A stretch of DNA of 35,008 bases from Deltaproteobacteria bacterium (GTDB taxonomy: Bacteria > Myxococcota > UBA727 > VGSZ01). Both the position numbers and the translations under genes were made by a program. The stretch is taken from NCBI GenBank assembly GCA_016874845.1, contig VGSZ01000022.1:1-35008 (forward strand). Reading direction: 5' to 3'. Below are positions 26,899 to 35,008 of the stretch, piece after piece. The first letter of the stretch is position 1; every line of letters starts with the position of its first letter. The notes beneath the pieces were generated by a model. It made no database searches. It was given only the letters and a program-made list of their open reading frames with translations, and was not told the origin of the DNA.

Positions 26899-27738
26899 AT
26901 GCCGACTCGGGCCGTGGGGTGGTGTTCGCTGGTGCTGCTCGCGGCGGCGACGCTGGCACAGGCGGGCTGCCCGGCGCCGGCGACGCTGAACCTCGGGATC
27001 ACCGACGAGGAGCACACGCAGGCGTACTTCCCGATTACCGGCGACGTCCCTCACGCGCTCGGCGCGCCGACGATCACCGGGCCGATGAGCTGCGGCAGCT
27101 GCCACGGCGGCACGGCGTCGTTCTCGGTCGCCAAGTGCATCGAGTGCCACCAGAACGACGCCAGCCCGCCGTCGCAGGTGCACGCGGGGATCGCCGGCTA
27201 TCTGCCCCTGAACACCGCCTGCCTGTCCTGCCACCCCGACGGCACGCGCGGCTCCGAGCAGGGCACGGCCGAGCACTCTCTGAACGAGTTCCCCATCGAT
27301 CGTGACGACGCCCACGGCGGCGCCGCCTTCGACGCGCGCATCCCCGCCGGCAAGACGTCGTGCACCGCCTGCCACGCGTCGGTGACCGATCGAAGCCTCG
27401 TGCTGTGCGCCGAGTGCCACGCCGATGATCCGACGCCCCTCGCCGACTCGCACGCCGCGGTGGCTCGCTCGTTCGAGGCGGCGAACACGTCGTGCAAGGA
27501 GTGCCACGCCGAGACGCCGCTGCACCCCGAGATGGACCCGCAGCAGCACTCGGGCTTCGACGTCGACCATGACGAGACGATGCCGGCGCTGTGCACCAAC
27601 TGTCACCAGCTGCGCCGCGACCTGCCAAAAGAGTGGGCGATCGACTTCGGCGCCTTCAACTGCAACGGCTGCCACACCCACCCGAGCGACTGCTCTCCCG
27701 CGAACATCGCCCCGTGCCTCATCCCGCTCTCGCCCTGA
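26899..27738 (+). CDS. Octaheme c-type cytochrome, probable lipoprotein
   Basis: A 279-residue protein with an N-terminal signal peptide (SLVLLAAATLAQAGC), where Cys follows a relaxed lipobox so that lipid anchoring is likely. Eight CxxCH heme-binding motifs follow: CGSCH, CIECH, CLSCH, CTACH, CAECH, CKECH, CTNCH and CNGCH. Additional His (for example QVHAG, HSLNEF, DSHAAV, QQHSGFDVDHDE) can act as second axial ligands, giving bis-His low-potential hemes. It most likely transfers electrons in the periplasm or at the outer membrane. The ATG at 26899 fits the signal peptide; the ribosome site GGGGCG is weak. Its 3' end overlaps the start of the beta-barrel gene by 25 bases, which suggests a translationally coupled operon with it and the 30-heme gene. 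The gene is divergent from modA (110-base gap). Confidence 0.93.
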   Translation: MPTRAVGWCSLVLLAAATLAQAGCPAPATLNLGITDEEHTQAYFPITGDVPHALGAPTITGPMSCGSCHGGTASFSVAKCIECHQNDASPPSQVHAGIAGYLPLNTACLSCHPDGTRGSEQGTAEHSLNEFPIDRDDAHGGAAFDARIPAGKTSCTACHASVTDRSLVLCAECHADDPTPLADSHAAVARSFEAANTSCKECHAETPLHPEMDPQQHSGFDVDHDETMPALCTNCHQLRRDLPKEWAIDFGAFNCNGCHTHPSDCSPANIAPCLIPLSP

Positions 27739-29425
27739 CCGCGCTGTGCGCGACGTTGCTCCTTGCGAGCGCCGCCGGCGCCGTGGAGGTCGACGGCGCC
27801 GTGACCTACGTCGCCGGCCCCGAGGCGTACGTGAACATCGGCCGCGCGCAGGGGCTCGCCGCCGGCACGCGGCTGCAGCTGCTGCGCAAGAACCGCAAGG
27901 TGGGCGCCTGCGACGTCGTGGCGGTGTCCGATAAGCGCGCGAGCTGCCGCGGCGTGGGCAGCCCGCCGCCCGCCCGCGGCGACCACTTCGTCGTCGCCCT
28001 CGAAGCGCCCGTCGACCCGGCGGTCGCCGCCGACGACGACCTCGCTGCCGACCTCGCCGAGCTCGACAGCGACGAAGGGCGCGCGCGTCCACGACCGCGC
28101 AAGCGCGACGCCGCCGCGCTCGAGGCGCTCGCCCGCGCCCGCGACGTCGTGCAGAGCGCGCCGCTGCCGCTCTTGCCGTCGAAGAAGCCGGCGACGGGCA
28201 CCACGACGCTCGCCGGCCGCGGGCGCGCGGTGCTGCGGCAGCAGTCGTGGTTGTCATCGTCGACGCCGACAGGGGCGTTCGCGCGCACGTCGCTGGACGT
28301 CGCCGGCCGCGGCACGCTGTCGGTGCAGGGCCTGCCGCGGGCGTTCGGCGCGGCGGCTTTGCGCGTGTCGGGGGACCTGTTGGCGCCCTATGACCAGCGC
28401 ATGCGCCGCGGCGAGCTCGTCGAGCTGTACGTGCACGGCGCGTCGGTGGGCGTCGACCGCGGCGTCGTGCGCGGCGAGATCGGGCGCTTCTACGCGCGGC
28501 GCGCGCCGGGGTTGTCGCTGCTCGACGGCGCCCAGCTCGGCGTCAGCCTGTGGAACGACCGGATCGAGCTCGGCGTCTATGGCGGGCTCGTGCCCGACCT
28601 GATCACGACGGCACCGGCGCTGGCGCGGCTGGTGTCGGGCGTCTACGCCAGCCTCGACGTCATCCCGATGGCGTCGTTCATGGTGCTGCCGCGGCTGCGC
28701 GTCGGCGTGGCGTCCGACCCCGCGTTCGAGACGCCGCGGGTCGAGGTCGAGGGCACCAACGACGTCTTCTTCGGCAACGTCGCGCGGCTCGGGGCCTCGG
28801 TGCGCGCCGGCCTCGGCGACGGCCGCGGCTTCACGCCGTCTTTGGACGCCGCGCGCGTCGACGGCGACCTGCGCCTGTCGTCGTGGGCGCGGGCGCAGGC
28901 CGGCTATCGCTTCCTCGCGCCGCTGGCCATCGACCGCGACCGCTCGCCGCTGGTCCCCGTCGTCGGCGGCGCGCACAACGGCGACGTCGGGCTGTACGTG
29001 TCGCCGTGGGACACGCTGACCATCGGCGCCACCGGCGGCGTCGGCCGCGACATCCTCGACGACAGCGTGCGCAGCTACGTCGGCCCCGAGGTCGGCCTGC
29101 CCCGCGCGCTTGGCGACCTCGGCGGCCTGACGTTCTCGTACCAGGAGGAGCTCGGCGAGTGGCCCGGCCGCTCGGGCGCCGTCGGCGCGGTGCTGCAGCC
29201 CCTGCCGTGGCTGCGCGTGACGTCGCGGCTGTCTTCGAGCTCGACGCGCAGGGCGACTCGTACCGCGAGCTCGGGCTGACGACGTTCTCTGACCTGCCGG
29301 TGACGTCGTGGCTGACGCTGAACGGCCGGCTCTACCTGCAGCAGGCGCTGCCGCCCTTCGACAAGAGCGCGCGGTCGGTGCCCACCATCGTCAACGCCGA
29401 CGTCGCCGGCGTCGCCCGGTTCTGA
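27714..29425 (+). CDS. Signal-peptide beta-barrel protein (reading frame broken once)
   Basis: The proposed GTG at 27714 overlaps the octaheme gene and gives a signal peptide (LALTALCATLLLASAAGA). Residues after it form a small domain (VEVDGAVTYVAGPEAYVNIGRAQGL ... RLQLLRKNRKVGACDVV), then an Asp-rich and basic linker, then about 350 residues of alternating short hydrophobic and polar stretches typical of outer-membrane beta-strands (LDVAGRGTLSV, AALRVSGDLLAPY, GVSLWNDRIELGVYGGLV, LTIGATGGVG). In the given sequence the frame ends at 29277-29279, but clear coding continues in another frame to 29425 (VFELDAQGDSY ... SWLTLNGRLYLQ, ending VAGVARF). One missing base near 29232 would restore it. 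Neighbouring genes suggest a porin partner for the cytochromes. Alternatives are an unrelated outer-membrane protein. Homology to a named family is not recognised. Confidence 0.75.
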
Positions 29426-29441
29426 AGGTCACCCGACGCCG

Positions 29442-32222
29442 ATGCCCCGCCTGTCCCTGCCCCGCCCGAGCCGAGCCCGCCTGTCCCCGGGCCGGGTCGT
29501 GGTCGTCGCTGCGTGCGTGGTGTTGGTCGCGCTGTTCGTCGGCACGGGCCGACCGGCGCAGGCGCAGGTGTTCTCGCCGGGAGCGCTGTCGAACGGGCAC
29601 GCGGCCATCGACGGGCTGACGGGCTGCACGAAGTGCCACGTCGAGGGTGCCAAGCACGACAACGCGCGCTGCCTCGACTGTCACAAGGAGATCGGGCGCC
29701 GGCTCGACGCCAACCGCGGCTACCACAACGCCGTGCGCGCGCAGCAATGCTACCAGTGCCACCGCGAGCACCGGGGCGCGACGACGCCGCTCATCCAGTG
29801 GCAGCCGTCGAAGGCGGGGTTCAACCACACGCAGACCGGCTGGCCCTTGACCGGCAAGCACAAGGGCAACGACTGCAAGAAGTGCCACGAGCCGCGGCTG
29901 ATCGTCGACGACGACGCGAAGAAGCTGATGGGCGGCGGGCGCGAGACGATGCTCGGGCTGGAGCGGGCGTGCGTGCGCTGTCACTTCGACGAGCACCGCG
30001 GGCAGGAAGGCAACGACTGCGCCCGCTGCCACGCCACCGACAACTTCAAGAGCGCCGGCGGGTTCAACCACAACGACAAGGCGTTCGCGAAGTTCGCGCT
30101 CGTGGGCAAGCACAAGGCCGTCGAGTGCAAGGAGTGCCACCGCAGCGTCGTCGATCCCCGGCCGTCGACGACGGTGTTTCCGCCGGCGAAGAGCGCCAGC
30201 TACCTGCAGTTCAAGGACGTCGCCCACGGCACGTGCCTCGACTGCCACGACGACTTCCACGGCGGCGCGTTCGGCAACGACTGCCAGCGGTGCCACACGC
30301 CCGAGGGTTGGCAGATCATCAACCAGACGGCGCAGGACACGGGCTTCCACGACAAGCACGCGTTCAAGCTTCGCGGCGCGCACACATCGGTGCAGTGCCG
30401 TCAGTGCCACGGCCCGTTCGGCAGCACGCCGGCGGTGTTCAAGGGGCTGAAGTTCAAGCACTGCGCGGACTGCCACACCGACGCCCACCTCGGCCAGCTC
30501 GCGCCGCAGGGTGGCGTCGTCAAGTGCGAGAGCTGCCACGACGTCGGCGGGTTCCTGCCGGTGAACTTCGACCTCGCGCGCCACGACCAGACCCGCTACC
30601 CGCTGAAGGACGCGCACCGCACTGTCGCGTGCAACCTGTGCCACGACCAGCACGGCAAGCTTGCCGACCGGGTGCCGAAGGCGGTGCGCGACGACATGGC
30701 GCGGCGCGGCCGGCGGGTGCTCGTCAGCAACGCGCGCCTGCAGATGCCCGACGTCGTCGGCAAGGACGCCAGCGGCAACGCGCCGCCCGAGGGCGGGCGC
30801 TGCGAGGCGTGCCACACGGACGAGAGCCCCCACGGGCAGCAATTCTCGTTGACGGAGCAGGGCCTGCGGGCGCGGCGCTGCATCGACTGCCACTCGACGT
30901 CGTCGTTTCGCGACAACAAGTTCAACCACGACGACAGCCGCTTCGCGCTGACTGGCAAGCACAAGGCCGCGAAGTGCAACGAATGTCACGTGCCGATGAC
31001 GTCGTCGACGGCGGCGACGCTGAAGGCCCGACGCGGGGCGCGCCACTACCGCCCCCTCGATCCGGCCTGCGTCACCTGCCACGACGACGTCCACGTCGGC
31101 CAGCTGCAGAAGCCCGGCGCCGCCACCACCGACTGCACCGCCTGCCACGCGACGACGGGCTTCAAGCCGGTAGACTTCGACCACGACAAGCAGTCGGCGT
31201 TCCGGCTCGAGGGCGCCCACAAGCGGGCGCAGTGCGCGCAGTGCCACGTCGGCGTCGACGTCGAGGGGCGCACCGTCGCTCGCTACAAGCCGGTGCCCAC
31301 CGCCTGCGACCGCTGCCACGAGGACGAGCACAAGGGCCAGTTCGACGCCTTCAGCCCGCTGCTCGCCGCCGGACCGGGCGTGCCCGTGGTGACCACGGCC
31401 GCGACGACGACGACAGCGACGATGACCGATGCCGTGCACGAGGATGGCGCGACGGCGGCGACGACCGACGAGCCGGGCGACGGGCGGACGCAGCAGCGCT
31501 GCGACGGCTGCCACGGCGTCGAGACGTGGTTCCCGGCGAGGTTCGCCCACGAGCGCACGGGGTTTCCGCTCGACGGTCGCCACACGATGACCCGCTGCGC
31601 CGACTGCCACGGCGGTGACCTGCACCAGCCGCAGCCGAAGAGCTGCGCGAGCTGTCACCAGGACCCGCACCTGCAGGAGTTCGGCCTGCAGTGCGCGTCG
31701 TGCCACAACACCGAGCGCTTCGAGGCGCCGCTGTTCGTCGTCGACAGCCACCGGCGGACGAACTTCCCGCTGACCGGGCGGCACGCGGCGCTGCCCTGCG
31801 ATGAGTGCCACGTCGAGAAGCGGGATCGGCAGTTCACGCGGGCAGCCATCGACTGCGTGCAGTGCCACGCCGCCGACGCGCGCCGCGCGACGACGCAGAC
31901 GGTGAACCACCAGCGGCCGCCGTTCTCGCTGGCCTGCGGGTCGTGCCACACACCGGCGACATTCGTCGGCGCGAAGTACCGGCAGCACGACACCTGCTTC
32001 CCGATCACGCGCGGCGCTCACAGCAACATCCGCTGCGCCGACTGCCACGCGGCGCTCAACGGCTTTGTCGTCACCGGCAACTGCAGCAACGCGCCGGCCC
32101 GCTGCGCCGAGTGCCACGAGCACAACATCGCCGCCGAGGCGCGCCGCCACGCCCGCGTGCCGGGCTACGAGCACAAGTCGCAAAAGTGCGCCCAGTGCCA
32201 CCGCAACGACGCCGGCGAGTGA
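29442..32222 (+). CDS. Exported 30-heme c-type cytochrome
   Basis: A 926-residue protein with a Sec signal peptide (VVVVAACVVLVALFVGTGRPAQA) and, by direct count, 30 CxxCH motifs, from CTKCH to CAQCH. Hemes 1 to 20 are in the first part and 21 to 30 in the second, separated by a Thr/Ala-rich linker (VVTTAATTTTATMTDAV). Nine to ten modules recur: an F-x-H segment, then an F-x-L-x-G-x-H segment, then C-x-x-C-H (for example FNHDDSRFALTGKHKAAKCNECH near 30922 and FAHERTGFPLDGRHTMTRCADCH near 31543). The extra His would give bis-His ligation. No lipobox or membrane helix besides the signal. Such a chain of hemes is suited to carrying electrons over long distances in the periplasm or outside the cell. 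It starts 16 bases past the barrel gene's end and is probably co-transcribed. Confidence 0.95.
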   Translation: MPRLSLPRPSRARLSPGRVVVVAACVVLVALFVGTGRPAQAQVFSPGALSNGHAAIDGLTGCTKCHVEGAKHDNARCLDCHKEIGRRLDANRGYHNAVRAQQCYQCHREHRGATTPLIQWQPSKAGFNHTQTGWPLTGKHKGNDCKKCHEPRLIVDDDAKKLMGGGRETMLGLERACVRCHFDEHRGQEGNDCARCHATDNFKSAGGFNHNDKAFAKFALVGKHKAVECKECHRSVVDPRPSTTVFPPAKSASYLQFKDVAHGTCLDCHDDFHGGAFGNDCQRCHTPEGWQIINQTAQDTGFHDKHAFKLRGAHTSVQCRQCHGPFGSTPAVFKGLKFKHCADCHTDAHLGQLAPQGGVVKCESCHDVGGFLPVNFDLARHDQTRYPLKDAHRTVACNLCHDQHGKLADRVPKAVRDDMARRGRRVLVSNARLQMPDVVGKDASGNAPPEGGRCEACHTDESPHGQQFSLTEQGLRARRCIDCHSTSSFRDNKFNHDDSRFALTGKHKAAKCNECHVPMTSSTAATLKARRGARHYRPLDPACVTCHDDVHVGQLQKPGAATTDCTACHATTGFKPVDFDHDKQSAFRLEGAHKRAQCAQCHVGVDVEGRTVARYKPVPTACDRCHEDEHKGQFDAFSPLLAAGPGVPVVTTAATTTTATMTDAVHEDGATAATTDEPGDGRTQQRCDGCHGVETWFPARFAHERTGFPLDGRHTMTRCADCHGGDLHQPQPKSCASCHQDPHLQEFGLQCASCHNTERFEAPLFVVDSHRRTNFPLTGRHAALPCDECHVEKRDRQFTRAAIDCVQCHAADARRATTQTVNHQRPPFSLACGSCHTPATFVGAKYRQHDTCFPITRGAHSNIRCADCHAALNGFVVTGNCSNAPARCAECHEHNIAAEARRHARVPGYEHKSQKCAQCHRNDAGE

Positions 32223-32336
32223 ATGGCCGACGGAACACCCGCGGTGACGTCGGCTGACACCAGCCTCCGGGACGCAGGACGGCAGCCGAGCAGAAGATTG
32301 TCGTCGGCCGACGGCGCGCGCTGGCCCTTTCCCGCC

Positions 32337-32919
32337 TTGCAGAGGTGCACCCTGTCGAACTCCAGAGCCCCGTTGCCCCTGCTGGTCGTGACCGCGCTCC
32401 TTGCCAACGCCACGGCCTGTCCGGGCGCCACCGAGGATCCACCGCCCGGCGGTGAGGGCTAGGGCGAGGGCGAGGGCGAGGGCGCAGGCGAGGGCGAGCA
32501 GAGCCCGGTCGTCGGCGGCCAGGGGCCGCAGGGCCCCTGTGACTCCCTGCCCGCAGACCTGCGCGTACGCCCAGGGGCTGGGCGGCGTCCATGAACAGAA
32601 TGTCGTGTGTCGGCAGCGGACTGACTGCATTCAGCAGCTCGATCATTGCCCCGGCAATTTCCGCGACGGCAGCGACGCCACGTGTCGGCTCCGCGAGCCG
32701 GCGGACGAGGCACGCCAGCAGGCGTACGCGAGCTGCACGACGCGGTCAGCGTGCGAGTCTGGCTTCTGCCTGTCGACGCGGGCGAGCTTCGCGGGCTGCA
32801 GCGGCAGCTGGAGCTGCAACGTGAAGCTGCCGGAGCCGCCGCCGCAGAACCCGTACCCGAACGAGGTGTGCACGCAATCGCAGGCGCTCGGCTTCGCCTG
32901 CGAACCCCTGCGCGAGTGA
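32337..32919 (+). pseudogene. Decayed Cys-rich lipoprotein gene
   Basis: A lipoprotein-like start (LPLLVVTALLANATAC) leads into Gly-Glu pairs like those of the two lipoproteins at 4-7.5 kb. A TAG at 32460-32462 interrupts the Gly-Glu run in frame; a GAG or GAA there would restore it. The run resumes in the same frame up to GPCDS, then the coding pattern switches frame near 32548-32551, where one extra C in a CCC run would explain it. It continues as CPQTCAYAQGLGGVHEQ and ends CEPLRE at 32919, with about twelve Cys. It has at least two disabling changes, so a product is unlikely unless these are sequence errors. The start is unclear (TTG at 32337 or CTG nearby; the frame is also open from 32223). 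It follows the 30-heme gene directly. Confidence 0.65.
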
Positions 32920-32961
32920 CGGCAGCCAACCGGCTGGCCCGCTGACGAGTCGACCACTCCC

Positions 32962-33123
32962 CTAGGACCGGACGGCGTCGTCAAGGACGCTCGAACAGAC
33001 CGCGTTCTTTTCGGTGGACGTCATCGTCGCCGATGCGCGTTGCAGGGCGACCACGAGCGCGTCGCGGCCGCTCGCGTGCAGCGCGCTCTTCAGATCGGTC
33101 GCTGTCGTCGTCAGGTGCCGCAC
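32962..33123 (-). CDS. Possible small protein, 53 residues
   Basis: A short open frame from GTG 33123 to TAG at 32962-32964. It encodes MRHLTTTATDLKSALHASGR at the start, then a plausible helical sequence ending NAVCSSVLDDAVRS, with about 87 percent G or C at third codon positions as in nearby genes. It is in the same frame as the beta-barrel gene upstream and starts 40 bases past that gene's stop, so it might be a short downstream partner or a remnant. No ribosome site is evident. No homolog is recognised. The rest of 32920-33162 holds nothing else that I can name. Confidence 0.35.
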   Translation of the reverse strand: MRHLTTTATDLKSALHASGRDALVVALQRASATMTSTEKNAVCSSVLDDAVRS

Positions 33124-33162
33124 GGTGGCGTTGCGCCAGCCCGGCCCGGACGCTGCCGGTGG

Positions 33163-34602
33163 TCACGGCCCCCGGGCCAGCGGCCGGTTCCAGGGCAGCA
33201 GGTCGCCCTGCATCTGGAACGCCAGCGCGACCATCGGGACGGCCTGGCTGACGTCGGCGCCGGTGCGGTAGCGGTGGGACACCCACCAATTGGTCACGAC
33301 GAGGATCGTCGGCCGGTCGAAGAGCGCCCCCTCGTCGTCCCAGAAGGTGTACGCGACGAGCGGACCCACGCGCGCCTGTGGGCCGTTCACGATGTCGGCC
33401 AGCGCATTGCCCGGCTGCAGGTGCTCCTGCCCGTAGAACGCGTGGGCGACGTTGAAGCGGATCCCGGCGGTCAAGCCGAAGTCGGTGACGAACAGCAGGT
33501 CGGCGTCGTCGTTCATGTACCAGCCGCGATTGGGCACGAGGAGGTCCCAGAGCTGCTCGTAGTACGTGACGTCGCCATCGCGCAGCTGCATCTCGGCCCG
33601 GACGAAGCGGAGCTGGTTGCGCGCGACGACGGGGCCGACGCGGAACTGCAGGTCGGCGCCGAGGTTGATCTGCCCGCCCATCGTTGGATAGGGCGCGAGC
33701 CGGTCGCCGGCGGGAAGGTCGCCGAGGCGGGAGACGACGCTGTCGGAATACTCGGAGCGCGCCGACGGAAAGCTCTGCAGCAGGTTGAACGTGCCGAAGA
33801 ACGCAGTGAGCTCGGCGTTGCCCCACAGCGTCAGGAAGCTGGCGGGCTGCAGCTCGGCGCCGAGGGCCAGACGCGAGAACGCCGGCGACAGGCTTGGAAA
33901 CAGTGCGATCGAGGCGAAGTTGTTGTGGAAGAACGGCGACGAGCTCTCGAACAGCCGTCGACGGAGCGCGACGCGGTTGTCGCTGAACAGGCCGAGCGGG
34001 TTGTAGCGGAGCGCGACGGTCGACCGATAGAAAAGCCGCCACTCCGGCGGGATTCGCACCGCCAACGGCGCCCCCGGCGCGAAGCCTCCCTGGGCAGTGG
34101 GCGGTGTCTCGAGGAACGCAAGCACCGCGCGCACCTGGGCGGCGTCGGCGCTGTCCGGCGGCAGCAGCTCGAGGGCGCGGACATAGGCCGCGCGCGCGCG
34201 CTCACCGTGGCCGGCCCGCGATTGGGCCTGTCCAAGCAACCGCCAGGCGTCGCCCCGCGCGGGGGCCTGCGTGAGCGCGGCTTCGAGCAGCGGGATTGCC
34301 TCTTGCGGTTCGCCGCTGCCGAGCGCACGGCGGGCGGCGGCCAGCAGGTCGTCGACGAGAGCGGGTGCGGGTGCGGGTGGGGGTGCGGGCGCGGATGCGG
34401 ATGCGGGTGCTGCGGATGCTGCGGGTGCGGGTGCCGCTTCGTCGCCGACGGAGCCCGCCTTGGGGGCCGACGTCGCCGGCGCCTCGGGCGTCGGGGCTGC
34501 CTCGACCGCGGGCGCTGCCGGCACCACCGAATTGGGCGTCTTCTCGGCGGCGGCCGGCGCGTGGGAGACGAGCAGGGCAAGCGAAAGAAATCGAAGGGGC
34601 AT
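33163..34602 (-). CDS. TPR plus outer-membrane beta-barrel protein
   Basis: A 479-residue exported protein. The signal peptide (PLRFLSLALLVSHAPAAA) is followed by an Ala/Pro-rich linker of about 60 residues from a short tandem-repeat tract. Two TPR helices (ALGSGEPQEAIPLLEAAL, AGHGERARAAYVRALELLPP) come next, then about 300 residues of amphipathic strands typical of an outer-membrane barrel (ALRYNPLGLFSDNRVALRRRL, FLTLWGNAELTAFFG, NLGADLQFRVGPVV, VAYTFWDDEG) ending in VPMVALAFQMQGDLLPW. The TPR part likely recruits a periplasmic partner and the barrel sits in the outer membrane; cargo is unknown. The ATG at 34602 has GGAG seven bases upstream. The gene is on the opposite strand to the cytochrome locus, so a link with it is only positional. 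Confidence 0.8.
   Translation of the reverse strand: MPLRFLSLALLVSHAPAAAEKTPNSVVPAAPAVEAAPTPEAPATSAPKAGSVGDEAAPAPAASAAPASASAPAPPPAPAPALVDDLLAAARRALGSGEPQEAIPLLEAALTQAPARGDAWRLLGQAQSRAGHGERARAAYVRALELLPPDSADAAQVRAVLAFLETPPTAQGGFAPGAPLAVRIPPEWRLFYRSTVALRYNPLGLFSDNRVALRRRLFESSSPFFHNNFASIALFPSLSPAFSRLALGAELQPASFLTLWGNAELTAFFGTFNLLQSFPSARSEYSDSVVSRLGDLPAGDRLAPYPTMGGQINLGADLQFRVGPVVARNQLRFVRAEMQLRDGDVTYYEQLWDLLVPNRGWYMNDDADLLFVTDFGLTAGIRFNVAHAFYGQEHLQPGNALADIVNGPQARVGPLVAYTFWDDEGALFDRPTILVVTNWWVSHRYRTGADVSQAVPMVALAFQMQGDLLPWNRPLARGP
34361..34437. repeat. Ala-Pro coding hexamer-like repeat
   Basis: GCGGGT, GCGGAT and GCTGCG units in loose tandem on the plus strand encode, on the minus strand, the Ala/Pro/Ser linker of the TPR barrel protein. 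The tract is less regular than the Gly-Glu tract at 6651-6794. Confidence 0.8.
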
Positions 34603-34656
34603 TCAGGGACTCCGTGTCGGGTGAGCACAGTCCCACGGCTTCGCCGAGCCTGACAA

Positions 34657-34673
34657 CCAGCGCGTGCCGCTGG
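34657..34673 (-). terminator. Hairpin after Uma2 gene
   Basis: CCAGCG (34657-34662), loop CGTGC, CGCTGG (34668-34673): a perfect 6-bp stem 27 bases past the Uma2 gene stop on the minus strand. No T run follows. Confidence 0.3.
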
Positions 34674-34699
34674 CGTACCCCGCGACGCCGTCAGGGGCC

Positions 34700-35008
34700 C
34701 TACGGTCCGGCGTCGCCCAGGTCGACGTCGGCCCACAGGTTGCCCAATTCGAGCTCGATCGCGTCGAAGGGCTGCGCGCGGGTCTTGTCGTCGCCGGCGT
34801 GGGTCGAGGCCAGCCGCCAGCCATCGCCGTCGAGGGCGAAGACCTCGAGGGTGCGCAGGATCGGATTCACCAGCCAGACGTGGCCGACGCGGGCGCGGGC
34901 GTACAGGCGCAGCTTCTGGATGCGATCGACCCGCTCCGTCGACGGCGACAGCACCTCGGCCACCCAGTCGGGGGCGAGCGTGAAGTACGGCAGGGCGGTG
35001 GTCACCAC
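34700..35008 (-). CDS. Uma2 family protein, C-terminal part
   Basis: The open frame reaches the last base of the window, so the N-terminus lies beyond it; the GTG at 35008 is probably internal. The 102 residues seen match the second half of Uma2/DUF820 proteins (typically about 190 residues): PDWVAEVLSPSTERVDRIQKL with its family Asp-x(n)-Glu, then Lys and Tyr of KLRLYARARVGHVWLVNPILRTLEV. These proteins have a PD-(D/E)XK-like nuclease fold and are common in large paralogous sets in some bacteria. Their role is poorly known. The acidic and Lys residues of the core in this half are kept, so it may be functional. Confidence 0.85.
   Translation of the reverse strand: MVTTALPYFTLAPDWVAEVLSPSTERVDRIQKLRLYARARVGHVWLVNPILRTLEVFALDGDGWRLASTHAGDDKTRAQPFDAIELELGNLWADVDLGDAGP

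Noticed and set aside
29220-29245. Programmed -1 frameshift in the porin gene
   Set aside because: No slippery heptamer or clear downstream structure was found; a missing base is simpler.
29391-32630. 1079-codon open frame antisense to the 30-heme cytochrome
   Set aside because: It is a by-product of high GC and of repeated CxxCH codons on the opposite strand; it has no recognisable domain and no ribosome site.

Overview
The window is very GC-rich DNA with strongly G/C-biased third codon positions. Hanks-type Ser/Thr kinases, a PEGA-domain protein, a MYXO-CTERM-like sorting tag, Cys-rich lipoproteins with Gly-Glu linkers and many outer-membrane or exported proteins together point to a myxobacterium-like organism (Myxococcota, formerly Deltaproteobacteria). 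This is an inference from gene content. No rRNA, tRNA, CRISPR array, insertion sequence or phage gene was seen.

Layout. 1-3517: the end of a trypsin-like protease with a C-terminal sorting tag, a DUF420 membrane protein, a TesB-like thioesterase and transaldolase. 3518-4010: a gene-free stretch with two families of tandem repeats and a strong hairpin. 4011-7540: two adjacent Cys-rich, probably surface-exposed lipoproteins with Gly-Glu linkers; one linker is a 24-unit hexanucleotide tract. 7711-11713: a transmembrane kinase divergent from an enlarged undecaprenol/diacylglycerol kinase that overlaps a polysaccharide deacetylase. 11771-16529, all on the minus strand: DUF47 and a Pit phosphate transporter, then an SDR, an acyltransferase and an R. 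etli-type asparaginase. 16720-18168: dihydrolipoamide dehydrogenase. 18310-22480: a kinase, PEGA protein and SDR joined by ATGA overlaps. 22481-23965: a polysaccharide flippase whose stop abuts that of the SDR. 24105-26788: modABC, molybdate import.

26899-32222 is the most striking part: an 8-heme c-type cytochrome lipoprotein, a signal-peptide-bearing predicted beta-barrel protein (reading frame broken once in this sequence) and a 926-residue cytochrome with 30 CxxCH motifs. The set resembles the logic of porin-cytochrome conduits that carry electrons across the outer membrane, but its composition is not one I can match to a named Mtr, Omb/Oma/Omc or Ext system. It is followed by a decayed lipoprotein gene, a small possible ORF, a TPR plus beta-barrel outer-membrane protein and the C-terminal part of a Uma2-family protein cut by the window edge.

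Themes. Many genes build or decorate the cell envelope (undecaprenyl phosphate recycling, glycan deacetylation, flippase, lipoproteins, barrels). Several interdomain linkers are encoded by in-frame short tandem repeats (Gly-Glu, Ala-Thr, Ala-Pro). Two reading-frame breaks within 3.3 kb near the cytochrome locus may be real mutations or sequence errors.
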